Shown piece by piece: positions 43,507 through 51,635 of a DNA stretch of 64,000 nucleotides; the stretch's first letter is position 1, and every line of letters begins with the position of its first letter. The translations under genes were made by a program, and so were the position numbers. Below the pieces are notes generated by a model. That model ran no database searches. It was not told the origin of the DNA and saw only the letters and a list, made by a program, of their open reading frames with translations. The DNA is from Qipengyuania gelatinilytica (GTDB lineage: Bacteria > Pseudomonadota > Alphaproteobacteria > Sphingomonadales > Sphingomonadaceae), in the NCBI RefSeq assembly GCF_019711315.1, contig NZ_CP081294.1, positions 2,728,001 to 2,792,000 on the forward strand. Reading direction: 5' to 3'.

Positions 43507-44834
43507 GCCGTCTCCGCCAGCACCTTGCTGACGATGCCGCGCACATTGACACGCGCGCCCAGACGCGCACAGAGCAGCGCAGTCCCGCTGACCTTGCGCT
43601 GGACGAAAAGAGTTTCGGCAGGTGGCAGGTGCCAGCTTTCGCGGTCGCGGGCGATCGGCATCACTGTCTCGCGGATTTCCGGCACGAATGCCCGGTCGCC
43701 GAAGTCGAGTTTCTCATCGCTCGACATCTGGGTGACGACGATATCGACCGCATGGCGCATGGCATCGGGGTGCCGTTCGAGCGCGCGCGGGTTGATGAAA
43801 CCGGCCTTGATCGCCGCGTCCATGACCTTTTCACGGTCTTGCTCGAGGCCTGCCTCGATCAAGCTGCGATAGTCCTGCGAAATACCGGCAGAGACTTCGC
43901 GCGTCGCACCAAAATCGAGCAGGACGATCCGGCCAGTCTTTGCCTGCCAGCGATAATTGGCGAAATTGGGGTCGGTCTGCATCAGGTGGCTGTCGAACAA
44001 CTCGCGCGCGACCAGTTCGATCAGCTCTGCGGCAACGCGGTCGCGCAAGTCCTGCGGCTGCGAGGCGAGGTCTTCTATCGGCGAGCCTTCCTCGTAGCTC
44101 ATTGCGAGGATCCGGTCGGTGGTCAGTTCGGTTTCCAGCCTGGAGATGACGAATTCCTCGCGCCCGGCGAGCATTTCGCCAAAGCGCGTCATCATCGCGC
44201 CCTCGCGCCTGTAGTCCGCTTCTTCGCGCAGCTGTTCCTTGGCCGCCGCCAGCAGCGGATCGATATCGAGCTCTTTCGGCAGGAGGCCGGTCAGTTTCAG
44301 CAGGCTTGCGACATTGTCGACGTCGGAATCAATGCTCTGCGCAACACCCGGGTACTGGACCTTGATCGCCAAGAGACGTCCGTCCGGCAGCATGGCGCGG
44401 TGGACCTGCCCGATCGAGGCTGCCGCAATCGGGCGCGGTTCGAAGCGGCGGAATTGCTTGCGCCAGTCCTTGCCCCATTCGGCAGCCAGCACCTTGTCGA
44501 GCTGGCGCGGGGGCATGAAATCGGCCCGGTCGCGCAGGCGGGCGAGGATTTCTGCTAGCTCGGGCGGAAGCAGGTCGCCTGCATCCATTGAGATCATCTG
44601 CCCCAGCTTCATCGCGGCACCTCGCAGATGCGCGAGCCGGTCGGTCAGCCGCTTGGCTTTGCCCGGTGTCAGGAGGATCTGGTCGAGGCGCGGTCGCTCG
44701 CCATTTGCCAGCCGCCTCGCGCCTTCGCTCAATGCGCCGCCGGCGAGACCTCCGGCCAGCCGCGTGAAGCCACCCAGCCGCCCTATGCGGGACGAGGGGA
44801 CGGAACGATGCCGCGAAGGCTTGTCGTCAGCCAT
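43503..44834 (-). CDS. ABC1/UbiB (AarF)-family atypical kinase
   Basis: The 443-residue protein has the family's N-terminal KxGQ motif (GAAMKLGQMIS), an alanine-rich nucleotide loop (AAASIGQVHRA), IKVQYPGV, and LLDFGATREV. UbiB-type proteins support quinone synthesis or lipid transport at the membrane. No C-terminal two-helix anchor is evident, and ubiE/ubiG are not beside it, so a generic ABC1 assignment is safer than ubiB. It overlaps the preceding phosphatase gene by eight bases. Confidence 0.9.
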   Translation of the reverse strand: MADDKPSRHRSVPSSRIGRLGGFTRLAGGLAGGALSEGARRLANGERPRLDQILLTPGKAKRLTDRLAHLRGAAMKLGQMISMDAGDLLPPELAEILARLRDRADFMPPRQLDKVLAAEWGKDWRKQFRRFEPRPIAAASIGQVHRAMLPDGRLLAIKVQYPGVAQSIDSDVDNVASLLKLTGLLPKELDIDPLLAAAKEQLREEADYRREGAMMTRFGEMLAGREEFVISRLETELTTDRILAMSYEEGSPIEDLASQPQDLRDRVAAELIELVARELFDSHLMQTDPNFANYRWQAKTGRIVLLDFGATREVSAGISQDYRSLIEAGLEQDREKVMDAAIKAGFINPRALERHPDAMRHAVDIVVTQMSSDEKLDFGDRAFVPEIRETVMPIARDRESWHLPPAETLFVQRKVSGTALLCARLGARVNVRGIVSKVLAETA

Positions 44835-45300
44835 GTTCGTCGATCATGACGGCGACCAGCGCCCGTGCGCCCGCGTCCACTTCGCTCCAGGTAATCGCGA
44901 AGCCTTCTTCGCCGCCATAATAGGGATCACCGACCTCGCGGCCATGCTGGCCCGGCACGAGGTCGAGCAGCATGGCGACCCTGGCCTTGCCGCCATCGGG
45001 TTCGATCCGGCGGATATTCGCCATGTTCGACCGGTCCATGCCGAGGATGTAGTCGAATTCGTGGAAATCCTGCTGCTTGAGCTGGCGTCCGCGATAGCTG
45101 CGGATGTCGATCCCGTTTCGGTCCGCCTCGTCGATGCTGCGCGGATCGGGCGGCTGGCCCACATGATAGTCGGCCGTGCCCGCGCTAGCGACCTCGACAT
45201 TCAGCCCGGCCTCCTCGGCAGCCTTGCGGAACGCCGCCTCTGCCAGCGGTGAGCGGCAGATATTGCCGAGACAGACGAACAGGACAGAAGGCTTGGACAT
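44827..45300 (-). CDS. Low-molecular-weight protein tyrosine phosphatase
   Basis: This 157-residue enzyme has the P-loop VCLGNICRSP near the N-terminus (nucleophile Cys and Arg of CX5R) and the C-terminal DPYYGG (general acid Asp). These are diagnostic of the LMW-PTP family. In polysaccharide clusters such enzymes oppose BY-kinases, but this gene is about 17 kb from the CpsD-like gene, in a housekeeping operon. It overlaps the UbiB-like gene by eight bases. Confidence 0.93.
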   Translation of the reverse strand: MSKPSVLFVCLGNICRSPLAEAAFRKAAEEAGLNVEVASAGTADYHVGQPPDPRSIDEADRNGIDIRSYRGRQLKQQDFHEFDYILGMDRSNMANIRRIEPDGGKARVAMLLDLVPGQHGREVGDPYYGGEEGFAITWSEVDAGARALVAVMIDEHG

Positions 45301-45413
45301 GGGAAAAGCGGTCTTTCAGCGAGGACGGAAGGGTTCCGCCATTCAATCGCCCGAAACTGCGCTTGTTCCGGAGCGCGCGCAATGCGCGGCTCGTCAGAAT
45401 GCAAGAGAATAAA

Positions 45414-45490
45414 TGGTCGGGGAGAGAGGATTCGAACCTCCGGCCCCTGCCTCCCGAAGACAGTGCTCTACCAGGCTGAGCTACTCCCCG
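45414..45490 (-). tRNA. tRNA-Pro (anticodon CGG)
   Basis: A 77-base cloverleaf on the minus strand: acceptor CGGGGAG with CTCCCCG, anticodon loop TTCGGGA giving CGG, T-arm with GGTTCGAATCC, and encoded CCA. It decodes CCG proline codons, frequent in this GC-rich genome. Confidence 0.97.
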
Positions 45491-45541
45491 ACCGGATCGG
45501 CCCGCTGCGTCGAAACGCTGCGGGAGCGAAGCAAGGCGCGC

Positions 45542-45570
45542 CCTATAGGTGTGGATTGCGGTAGGCGCAA
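45542..45570 (-). promoter_or_regulatory. Promoter of tRNA-Pro
   Basis: On the minus strand, TTGCGC (45565-45570) and TATAGG (45542-45547) are spaced by 17 bases. The 14-base sequence at 45567-45580 that includes the start of the -35 is identical to the one upstream of tRNA-Asn (33848-33861). Confidence 0.7.
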
Positions 45571-45610
45571 GCGGGCTTTTGCGTTAATTTGGGACTAGGA
45601 CCGCAAAGCA

Positions 45611-46573
45611 ATGAAAAGCGATCAAGAGCCGGTGCCAGAAACACATTTCGAAACCCAGTATCTCGAGCTGATGCGGCGCATCTGGCTCGAAGGCGACGAG
45701 CGGCGCGATCGCACGGGTATCGGGACGCGCTCTGTCTTCGGCGCGATGCTGCGATTCGACCTTTCCGATGGTGCGATGCCGCTGATCACGACCAAGCGCG
45801 TGTACTGGAAAACCGCAACGCGCGAATTGCTGTGGTTTCTTACCGGCGACACCAACATCCGTCCGCTCGTGCTGCAGGGCGTGAAGATCTGGAACGAGTG
45901 GCCACACGCGAAATATGTCGAACAGACGGGCGACGAGATTTCGCTAGACGATTTCGTGCAGCGCATTGCCGATGACGAGCATTTTGCGGCCATGTGGGGC
46001 GACCTTGGGCCGGTGTACGGCAAGCAGTGGGTCGATTGGCCGACCTTCCAGCCGGTGAAAGGCGGGCTATTCCGCAAGGGGCGGGGCATCAACCAGGTCG
46101 CCGAAGTGGTCGAATCGCTGCAGGAAAATCCCGGCAGCCGTCGCCACATCATCGAAGGCTGGAACGTTGCCGACGTGCCGCGCATGGCGCTGCCGCCTTG
46201 CCACAAGACCTACCAGTTCCACGTGAGCGAGGGCAGCGACGGCAAGGCGCGCCTCAATGGCCTGCTCTACCAGCGCAGCTGCGATGTCGCGCTCGGCCTG
46301 CCCTTCAACCTGTGGTCGGCGGCGCTGCTCCAGCGCATGCTTGCCCAACAGGCGGGGCTTGAGCCGGGCGAATTCGTATGGATGGGAGGCGACACGCACC
46401 TCTATCTCAACCACGAACACCTTGTGAAAGAGCAGCTTTCACGGGAACCGCAAGGCCACCCGCGGCTTGAGATCCTGCGGCGTCCGGCGACTATCTTCGA
46501 CTACCGGATTGAGGATTTCGCGGTTCACGACTACACGCCGCACGAGCCCATCAAGGCCCCCGTCGCGGTGTGA
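45611..46573 (+). CDS. thyA: Thymidylate synthase
   Basis: The 320-residue enzyme makes dTMP from dUMP with methylene-tetrahydrofolate. Seen are RTGIGTRSVFG, WFLTGDTNI, the catalytic cysteine in LPPCHKTYQFH, and QRSCDVALGLPFNLW. It carries the internal insertion found in longer ThyA forms. The ATG at 45611 has AGGA at ten bases. It stands alone, divergent from tRNA-Pro. Confidence 0.96.
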   Translation: MKSDQEPVPETHFETQYLELMRRIWLEGDERRDRTGIGTRSVFGAMLRFDLSDGAMPLITTKRVYWKTATRELLWFLTGDTNIRPLVLQGVKIWNEWPHAKYVEQTGDEISLDDFVQRIADDEHFAAMWGDLGPVYGKQWVDWPTFQPVKGGLFRKGRGINQVAEVVESLQENPGSRRHIIEGWNVADVPRMALPPCHKTYQFHVSEGSDGKARLNGLLYQRSCDVALGLPFNLWSAALLQRMLAQQAGLEPGEFVWMGGDTHLYLNHEHLVKEQLSREPQGHPRLEILRRPATIFDYRIEDFAVHDYTPHEPIKAPVAV

Positions 46574-46664
46574 CCGAAATCGTATGCATAGGCGTACTTG
46601 ACCGTTTCTCCCGCGCGAAATAAAATAACGCGCAAGCGTAAGATTACGTCTGGGAGACGATTCT

Positions 46665-47981
46665 ATGGCCGACAGGCCTCAAGGTACCGCGAAAGCTGGC
46701 GATAACCGCCCCAAGCTCTCGCTTCACGTACCCGAACCAAAATTCCGGCCCGGTGATGCGGTCGACTTCTCGCACATCGAGGTGCCCGAAGCAGGCGCGC
46801 AGCCGCGCCCTGACGAGACCACCGATCCCAAGGACATGCTGGATTTCGCCCACGGGCTGATCCGCGTACTGGGCGAGGACAACAAGGCGCATGGTCCGTG
46901 GGACCCGAAGCTCGACCCCGAAACGCTGCGCACCATGCTTGGCCACATGGCCATGACGCGCGCCTTCGACGAGCGCATGTTCCGCGGCCAGCGGCAGGGC
47001 AAGACTTCGTTCTACATGAAGTGCACCGGCGAAGAGGCGACCAGCGTCTCTGCCTCTATGGCGCTCGCGGCGGACGACATGGTCTTCCCGAGCTACCGCC
47101 AGCAGGGCATCCTGATCCAGCGCGGCTATCCGATGATCGAGATGATCAACCAGATCTACTCGAACCGGGGCGACAAGCTGAAGGGCCGCCAGCTGCCGAT
47201 CATGTACTCCTCTAAGGAGCACAGCTTCTTCACCATCTCGGGCAACCTCGCCACGCAGACCCCGCAGGCGGTTGGCTGGGCGATGGCATCGGCGATCAAG
47301 GGCGACAGCCGCATTGCCGCGACTTGGGTGGGCGAGGGCAGCACCGCGGAAGGCGACTTCCACTCGGCCTGCCTCTTCGCAACCGTCTATAACGCTCCGG
47401 TCATCCTTAACGTGGTCAACAACCAGTGGGCGATTTCCAGCTTCAGCGGCTTTGCAGGAGCCGAACGTGCGACATTCGCAGCGCGCGGAGTGGGCTACGG
47501 CATCGCCTCGCTGCGCGTCGACGGTAACGACCCGCTTGCCTGCTATGCAGCAGAGCAGTGGGCCGCCAACCGCGCGCGTGCCAATGCCGGGCCGACGCTG
47601 ATCGAATTCTTCAGCTACCGCGCGGAAGGGCACTCCACCTCGGACGACCCCAGCGGCTATCGCAGCGCGCAGGAGCGTGACGAGTGGCCGCTCGGCGATC
47701 CCGTCATGCGCCTCAAGAACCACCTCATCGAAATCGGCGAGTGGGATGAGGAGCGTCAGGAAAAGATGGACCTCGAGGCGGCCGAATACGTCAAGAAGAC
47801 CACCAAGGAAGCCGAAGAGAACGGCATTCTCGGCCACGGCCTCCACCACCCGTTCCGCACCATGTTCGAAGACGTGTTCGAAGAGCTGCCCTGGCATCTC
47901 AAGGAACAGGCGCAGCAGGCGATCCACGAACGCGAGACCAAGTTCCCCGAAGGACTCCCGAACGGAGGGAAGGGCGCATGA
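46665..47981 (+). CDS. Branched-chain 2-oxoacid dehydrogenase E1 alpha subunit
   Basis: The 438-residue protein is a thiamine-diphosphate-dependent E1 alpha of the 2-oxoisovalerate dehydrogenase type. Features are FYMKCTGEEATS, the ThDP motif region WVGEGSTAEGDFHSA...NNQWAIS, and the phosphorylation-loop-like YRAEGHSTSDDPSGYR. It catalyses decarboxylation of branched-chain 2-oxoacids in valine/leucine/isoleucine breakdown. It opens the operon E1 alpha - hydrolase - E1 beta - E2; no E3 gene is in the window. Confidence 0.94.
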   Translation: MADRPQGTAKAGDNRPKLSLHVPEPKFRPGDAVDFSHIEVPEAGAQPRPDETTDPKDMLDFAHGLIRVLGEDNKAHGPWDPKLDPETLRTMLGHMAMTRAFDERMFRGQRQGKTSFYMKCTGEEATSVSASMALAADDMVFPSYRQQGILIQRGYPMIEMINQIYSNRGDKLKGRQLPIMYSSKEHSFFTISGNLATQTPQAVGWAMASAIKGDSRIAATWVGEGSTAEGDFHSACLFATVYNAPVILNVVNNQWAISSFSGFAGAERATFAARGVGYGIASLRVDGNDPLACYAAEQWAANRARANAGPTLIEFFSYRAEGHSTSDDPSGYRSAQERDEWPLGDPVMRLKNHLIEIGEWDEERQEKMDLEAAEYVKKTTKEAEENGILGHGLHHPFRTMFEDVFEELPWHLKEQAQQAIHERETKFPEGLPNGGKGA

Positions 47982-48811
47982 GGTCCGCATTTGCACTCGG
48001 CCTCGCGGCGTTGGCGTTGGCCGCCCAACCGGCTTTTGCCGGTCCGCTCGCAGAGCCGGGAACGGTGGAGATTGCCACGCCCGATGAGCGTGTCCTTCCG
48101 GTTCGCGTCTGGCTTCCACAAGTCGAGAAACGCGGTGTCGCGTTGTTCTCGCATGGTTACAATTCTTGGCCCTCTGCCTACGAAGCGCTTGTCGAGCGGC
48201 TCAACGGTGAAGGCTTTGCAGTTGTCGCGCCGCTGCACCCAGATTCGATGCGCTCGTCGGTCGAGGGCAAGATTGCACCAGAGCAGGCCTTTGCATCGCG
48301 GATGATCGACATGGCGCTCACTGCGGACTTCGTGAGCGAGCGCTTCGAAGGACTTCCGGTGCTGGCGGTAGGACATTCCTTCGGCACGCTCGATGCCATG
48401 GTGCGAGCTGGCGGACTGCCCGGCTTCGATGCTCCGACGGACGACAGGGTTTCCGCAGTCCTTGCCTTCTCCAGCCCGGGCAAGATCCCCGGACTGGTCG
48501 GCGATGACGCGTTCTCTACTGTTGCCTTGCCGACGATGCTGGTGACCGGCGACGAAGATGTCGTACCCGGCTATGTCGCCGATCCTGCCGATCACCTGAT
48601 CTACGCAGAACGTGTGGCCGGCCCGTCCTATGCCATTTCCGTATCCGGCGGCGATCACGAACTGGTTGGCGACGAGGCTATTGTGACGCAGGTCTGGCCT
48701 GCCGTTGCCGATTTCATCGCAACCCACGTGCTGGGCGAGGCGGAGACGCCCGCGCTCATGCAACATGCACTCGAAAAGCCCTCGACGGCCCGCAAAGGGG
48801 ACGCAGAATGA
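47978..48811 (+). CDS. Exported alpha/beta hydrolase inserted in the bkd operon
   Basis: The 277-residue protein has a Sec signal peptide (FALGLAALALAAQPAFA), an oxyanion strand (GVALFSHGYNS), the nucleophile elbow GHSFG, and a C-terminal GGDHE with the likely catalytic His. It resembles dienelactone hydrolase/chlorophyllase-like enzymes. It is overlapped by ATGA on both sides, between E1 alpha and E1 beta, so it is co-translated with a cytosolic complex although it is predicted to be periplasmic. Its substrate is unknown. Confidence 0.88.
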   Translation: MRSAFALGLAALALAAQPAFAGPLAEPGTVEIATPDERVLPVRVWLPQVEKRGVALFSHGYNSWPSAYEALVERLNGEGFAVVAPLHPDSMRSSVEGKIAPEQAFASRMIDMALTADFVSERFEGLPVLAVGHSFGTLDAMVRAGGLPGFDAPTDDRVSAVLAFSSPGKIPGLVGDDAFSTVALPTMLVTGDEDVVPGYVADPADHLIYAERVAGPSYAISVSGGDHELVGDEAIVTQVWPAVADFIATHVLGEAETPALMQHALEKPSTARKGDAE

Positions 48812-49869
48812 CCGAGGTGAAAGACAAACCCGCCAGCGAAGGCGAAGCGGGCACCGAACGCCGCCTCAACATGATCGAGGCGATCAACGACGCGCTCGAT
48901 GTGACTATGGGCCGCGACGAGAACATCGTCATCATGGGCGAGGACGTCGGCTACTTCGGCGGCGTGTTCCGCTGCACCGCCGGTCTCCAGCAGAAATACG
49001 GCAAGAGCCGCGTGTTCGACACGCCGATTTCCGAATGCGGCATCATCGCCGCGGCAGTGGGAATGGGGGCCTATGGCCTGCGTCCGGTGCCGGAAATCCA
49101 GTTTGCCGATTATATCTACCCCGGCCTCGACCAGCTGATCTCCGAAGCGGCGCGCCTGCGCTATCGTTCGGCAGCCGAGTACACTGCGCCGATCACCGTG
49201 CGCAGCCCGTTCGGCGGCGGCATCTTCGGTGGCCAGACGCACAGCCAGAGCCCCGAGGCGATCTTCGCCCATGTCTCCGGCCTGAAGACGGTCATTCCGG
49301 CGACACCCTATGACGCGAAGGGCCTGCTGATCAGCGCCATCGAAGACAATGACCCGGTCATCTTCTTCGAGCCCAAGCGCATCTACAACGGCCCGTTCTC
49401 GGGCTATTACGACAAGCCGGTCGAACCTTGGAAGCGCTTCGATGCGAGCATTGTGCCCGAGGGTCATTACACAATCCCGCTCGGCAAGGCGCGTTATGCG
49501 ACGCAGGGTGATGAGCTCACCATCCTCGCCTATGGCACGATGGTTCACGTGGTCGAGGCGGTCTGCCGCGAGAAGGGCGTGGAGGCCGACATCGTCGACC
49601 TGCGCACCATCGTCCCCGTCGACATCGAAACGATCGAGGAATCAGTCAAGAAGACCGGCCGCTGCCTCATCGTCCATGAAGCGACCCGTACCGCCGGTTT
49701 CGGCGCGGAGCTTTCCGCGCTGGTAACCGAGCGCTGCTTCTATCACCTCGAAGCTCCGATCGAACGCGTGACCGGTTTCGACACACCCTATCCCCACAGC
49801 CTCGAATGGGCCTATTTCCCCGGCCCGATCCGCATCGGCGAGGCCCTCGACAAGATCCTCAAGGACTGA
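48808..49869 (+). CDS. Branched-chain 2-oxoacid dehydrogenase E1 beta subunit
   Basis: The 353-residue protein has the transketolase-like pyrimidine-binding domain (NIVIMGEDVGYFGGVF) and the C-terminal transketolase domain (VDLRTIVPVD, HEATRTAGFGAEL). It pairs with E1 alpha as alpha2-beta2. The ATG overlaps the hydrolase stop. The next gene, E2, starts five bases after its stop codon. Confidence 0.95.
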   Translation: MTEVKDKPASEGEAGTERRLNMIEAINDALDVTMGRDENIVIMGEDVGYFGGVFRCTAGLQQKYGKSRVFDTPISECGIIAAAVGMGAYGLRPVPEIQFADYIYPGLDQLISEAARLRYRSAAEYTAPITVRSPFGGGIFGGQTHSQSPEAIFAHVSGLKTVIPATPYDAKGLLISAIEDNDPVIFFEPKRIYNGPFSGYYDKPVEPWKRFDASIVPEGHYTIPLGKARYATQGDELTILAYGTMVHVVEAVCREKGVEADIVDLRTIVPVDIETIEESVKKTGRCLIVHEATRTAGFGAELSALVTERCFYHLEAPIERVTGFDTPYPHSLEWAYFPGPIRIGEALDKILKD

Positions 49870-49874
49870 TCCCC

Positions 49875-51179
49875 ATGGCAAAGTTCATATTCAACATGCC
49901 CGACATCGGCGAAGGCATTGCCGAGGCGGAAATCGTCCAGTGGCACAAGAAGGTCGGCGACACGGTCAAGGAAGACGAGGAATTCGTCGACATGATGACC
50001 GACAAGGCCACCGTGCCGATGGAAAGCCCGGTCGACGGCAAGATCCTCGAGATCGCTGGTGAAGAAGGCGACATGGTCTCGATCGGTTCGATGCTGGTCG
50101 TGATCGAGGTCGAGGGCGAAGTGCCTGAAGACGTTGCCGAGGAGGCTCCTGCTCCTGCTGCTGCGCCCGCACCGGCTCCCAAGGCGGAAGAAGTCGAAGA
50201 GCGTATCGAAGTCGAGACTTCGGACGCCAGCGATGCCGACGATGCACTCGCTGCCGACCCCGATCCCGAGCCGCTGCCAGCACCGACGCCGGCGCCCGAG
50301 CCGAAGCACCAGGCAAAGGTCCTTGCGACCCCTGCTGTGCGCAAGCGCGCCAAGGAACTCGGCGTGGACCTCAGCCAGGTTAAGCCGTCCGAAGAAGGCC
50401 GCATCCGTCACGGCGATCTCGACCAGTTCCTTTCCTACACCTCGGGCTATGGCGCTGCTGCCAAGACCCGCGAGGACGAGGAAAAGAAGGTCATCGGCAT
50501 GCGTCGCCGCATCGCCGAGAACATGGCTGCGTCAAAGCGCAACATCCCGCATTTCTCCTATGTCGAGGAATGCGATGTTACCGACCTCGAGGTGCTGCGC
50601 GCACAGCTCAACGCCAGCCGCGGGGACAAGCCCAAGCTGACGATCCTGCCGCTGCTGATCACCGCGATCTGCAAGACGCTGCCCGACTTTCCGATGATCA
50701 ACGCACGCTATGACGATCAAGCTGGCGTTGTGACGCGCCACGGTTCGGTCAACATGGGCATGGCCGCACAGACCGACGCGGGCCTGATGGTGCCGGTCAT
50801 CAAGAACGCGCAGGCGAAGAACCTGTGGCAGCTGGCGAACGAGATTTCGCGCCTTGCGGATGCCGCACGCAACAGCACGGCGAAGAAGGAAGAGATGGAA
50901 GGCGGCACGCTGACCGTCACTTCGCTCGGACCGCTCGGCGGCGTGGCTACCACGCCGGTTATCAACCGTCCCGAAGTCGCTATCATCGGCCCGAACCGCA
51001 TTATCGAGCGCCCGATGTACGTCACCGGCAGCGATGGTGTCGAACGGATCGAGAAGCGCAAGCTGATGAATATCTCGATCAGCTGCGATCACCGCGTGGT
51101 CGATGGCTGGGATGCAGCAAGCTTCATCCAGGCGTTGAAGAAGCTGCTGGAAACGCCAGCGCTTATCCTCGTCGACTGA
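49875..51179 (+). CDS. Branched-chain 2-oxoacid dehydrogenase E2 (dihydrolipoamide acyltransferase)
   Basis: The 434-residue protein contains one lipoyl domain with the modified lysine in MMTDKATVPM (about 42), an Ala/Pro/Glu-rich linker, a peripheral subunit-binding domain (TPAVRKRAKELGVDL), a second linker, and the catalytic domain ending with SCDHRVVDGWDAA. It transfers acyl groups to CoA. The ATG at 49875 follows AAGGA; the open frame upstream lies inside E1 beta. A strong terminator follows. Confidence 0.95.
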   Translation: MAKFIFNMPDIGEGIAEAEIVQWHKKVGDTVKEDEEFVDMMTDKATVPMESPVDGKILEIAGEEGDMVSIGSMLVVIEVEGEVPEDVAEEAPAPAAAPAPAPKAEEVEERIEVETSDASDADDALAADPDPEPLPAPTPAPEPKHQAKVLATPAVRKRAKELGVDLSQVKPSEEGRIRHGDLDQFLSYTSGYGAAAKTREDEEKKVIGMRRRIAENMAASKRNIPHFSYVEECDVTDLEVLRAQLNASRGDKPKLTILPLLITAICKTLPDFPMINARYDDQAGVVTRHGSVNMGMAAQTDAGLMVPVIKNAQAKNLWQLANEISRLADAARNSTAKKEEMEGGTLTVTSLGPLGGVATTPVINRPEVAIIGPNRIIERPMYVTGSDGVERIEKRKLMNISISCDHRVVDGWDAASFIQALKKLLETPALILVD

Positions 51180-51185
51180 TCTATG

Positions 51186-51211
51186 AAACTCCCGCTCCGG
51201 CGGGAGTTTTT
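51186..51211 (+). terminator. Intrinsic terminator of the bkd operon
   Basis: ACTCCCGC (51188-51195) pairs with GCGGGAGT (51200-51207) around the four-base loop TCCG, followed by a T-run. It begins six bases after the E2 stop codon. Confidence 0.92.
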
Positions 51212-51326
51212 ATTCGGCGACCTGTTCGACCGACACCGATTCCTGGATATCGATTGCCGATTTGGCCGCGATTGCGCCGCCGCCCAACATGGCGAGCGAT
51301 GCAGCGAGAAATGCTGTCTGCAACAT
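51210..51326 (-). CDS. Very small exported peptide, 38 residues
   Basis: A short frame on the minus strand from ATG 51326 to TAA 51210 encodes 38 residues beginning MLQTAFLAASLAMLGGGA, a plausible signal peptide. A short mature tail follows (about 20 residues, IDIQESVSVEQVAE). The ribosome binding site GGGGG stands seven bases upstream. The stop lies directly beside the bkd terminator, which this gene may share from the opposite side. I recognise no family. The case rests on the start signal and signal-peptide-like composition. Confidence 0.5.
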   Translation of the reverse strand: MLQTAFLAASLAMLGGGAIAAKSAIDIQESVSVEQVAE

Positions 51327-51452
51327 ATCGAAACCCCCGTTTGCCCCACGTGATTTCGATGTTCAGGTTCGACCCGAAAGGTAAATTTCGGGTAAATTCC
51401 AGCCTCCTGCGCGGCATTGAAAAAAAGAGCGAAAAAAGGCGCTCAATTTGCG

Positions 51453-51481
51453 TTGACAGGAATCGGAGCCTCCACTAGATG
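51453..51481 (+). promoter_or_regulatory. Promoter of tRNA-Asp
   Basis: A consensus -35 TTGACA (51453-51458) and a -10-like TAGATG (51476-51481) are spaced by 17 bases, 33 bases upstream of the tRNA start. It differs from the shared motif of tRNA-Asn and tRNA-Pro. Confidence 0.7.
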
Positions 51482-51514
51482 CGCGGCTCCCAAGGGGGCG
51501 CTACAGCGCAATGC

Positions 51515-51591
51515 GCGGGTGTAGCTCAGTTGGTTAGAGTATCGGCCTGTCACGCCGAGGGTCGCGGGTTCGAGTCCCGTCACTCGCGCCA
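51515..51591 (+). tRNA. tRNA-Asp (anticodon GTC)
   Basis: A 77-base cloverleaf: acceptor GCGGGTG with CACTCGC (one G-T pair), D-loop AGCTCAGTTGGTTAGAGT, anticodon loop with GTC, T-arm with GGTTCGAGTCC, and encoded CCA. Confidence 0.97.
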
Positions 51592-51608
51592 CCTTGGGAT
51601 TATTCTTC

Positions 51609-51635
51609 GAAAAGCCGCCTCCGGGCGGCTATTTT
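51609..51635. terminator. Bidirectional terminator between tRNA-Asp and the MFS gene
   Basis: AGCCGCC (51613-51619) and GGCGGCT (51624-51630) form a 7-bp stem with loop TCCG, with ATTTT after it on the plus strand and TTTTC after it on the minus strand. It can end tRNA-Asp transcription and that of the convergent transporter gene, whose stop codon it touches. Confidence 0.88.

Noticed and set aside
46644..48119. 491-codon minus-strand frame over the E1 alpha gene
   Set aside because: Antisense to a clear enzyme, without start signals or recognisable features.
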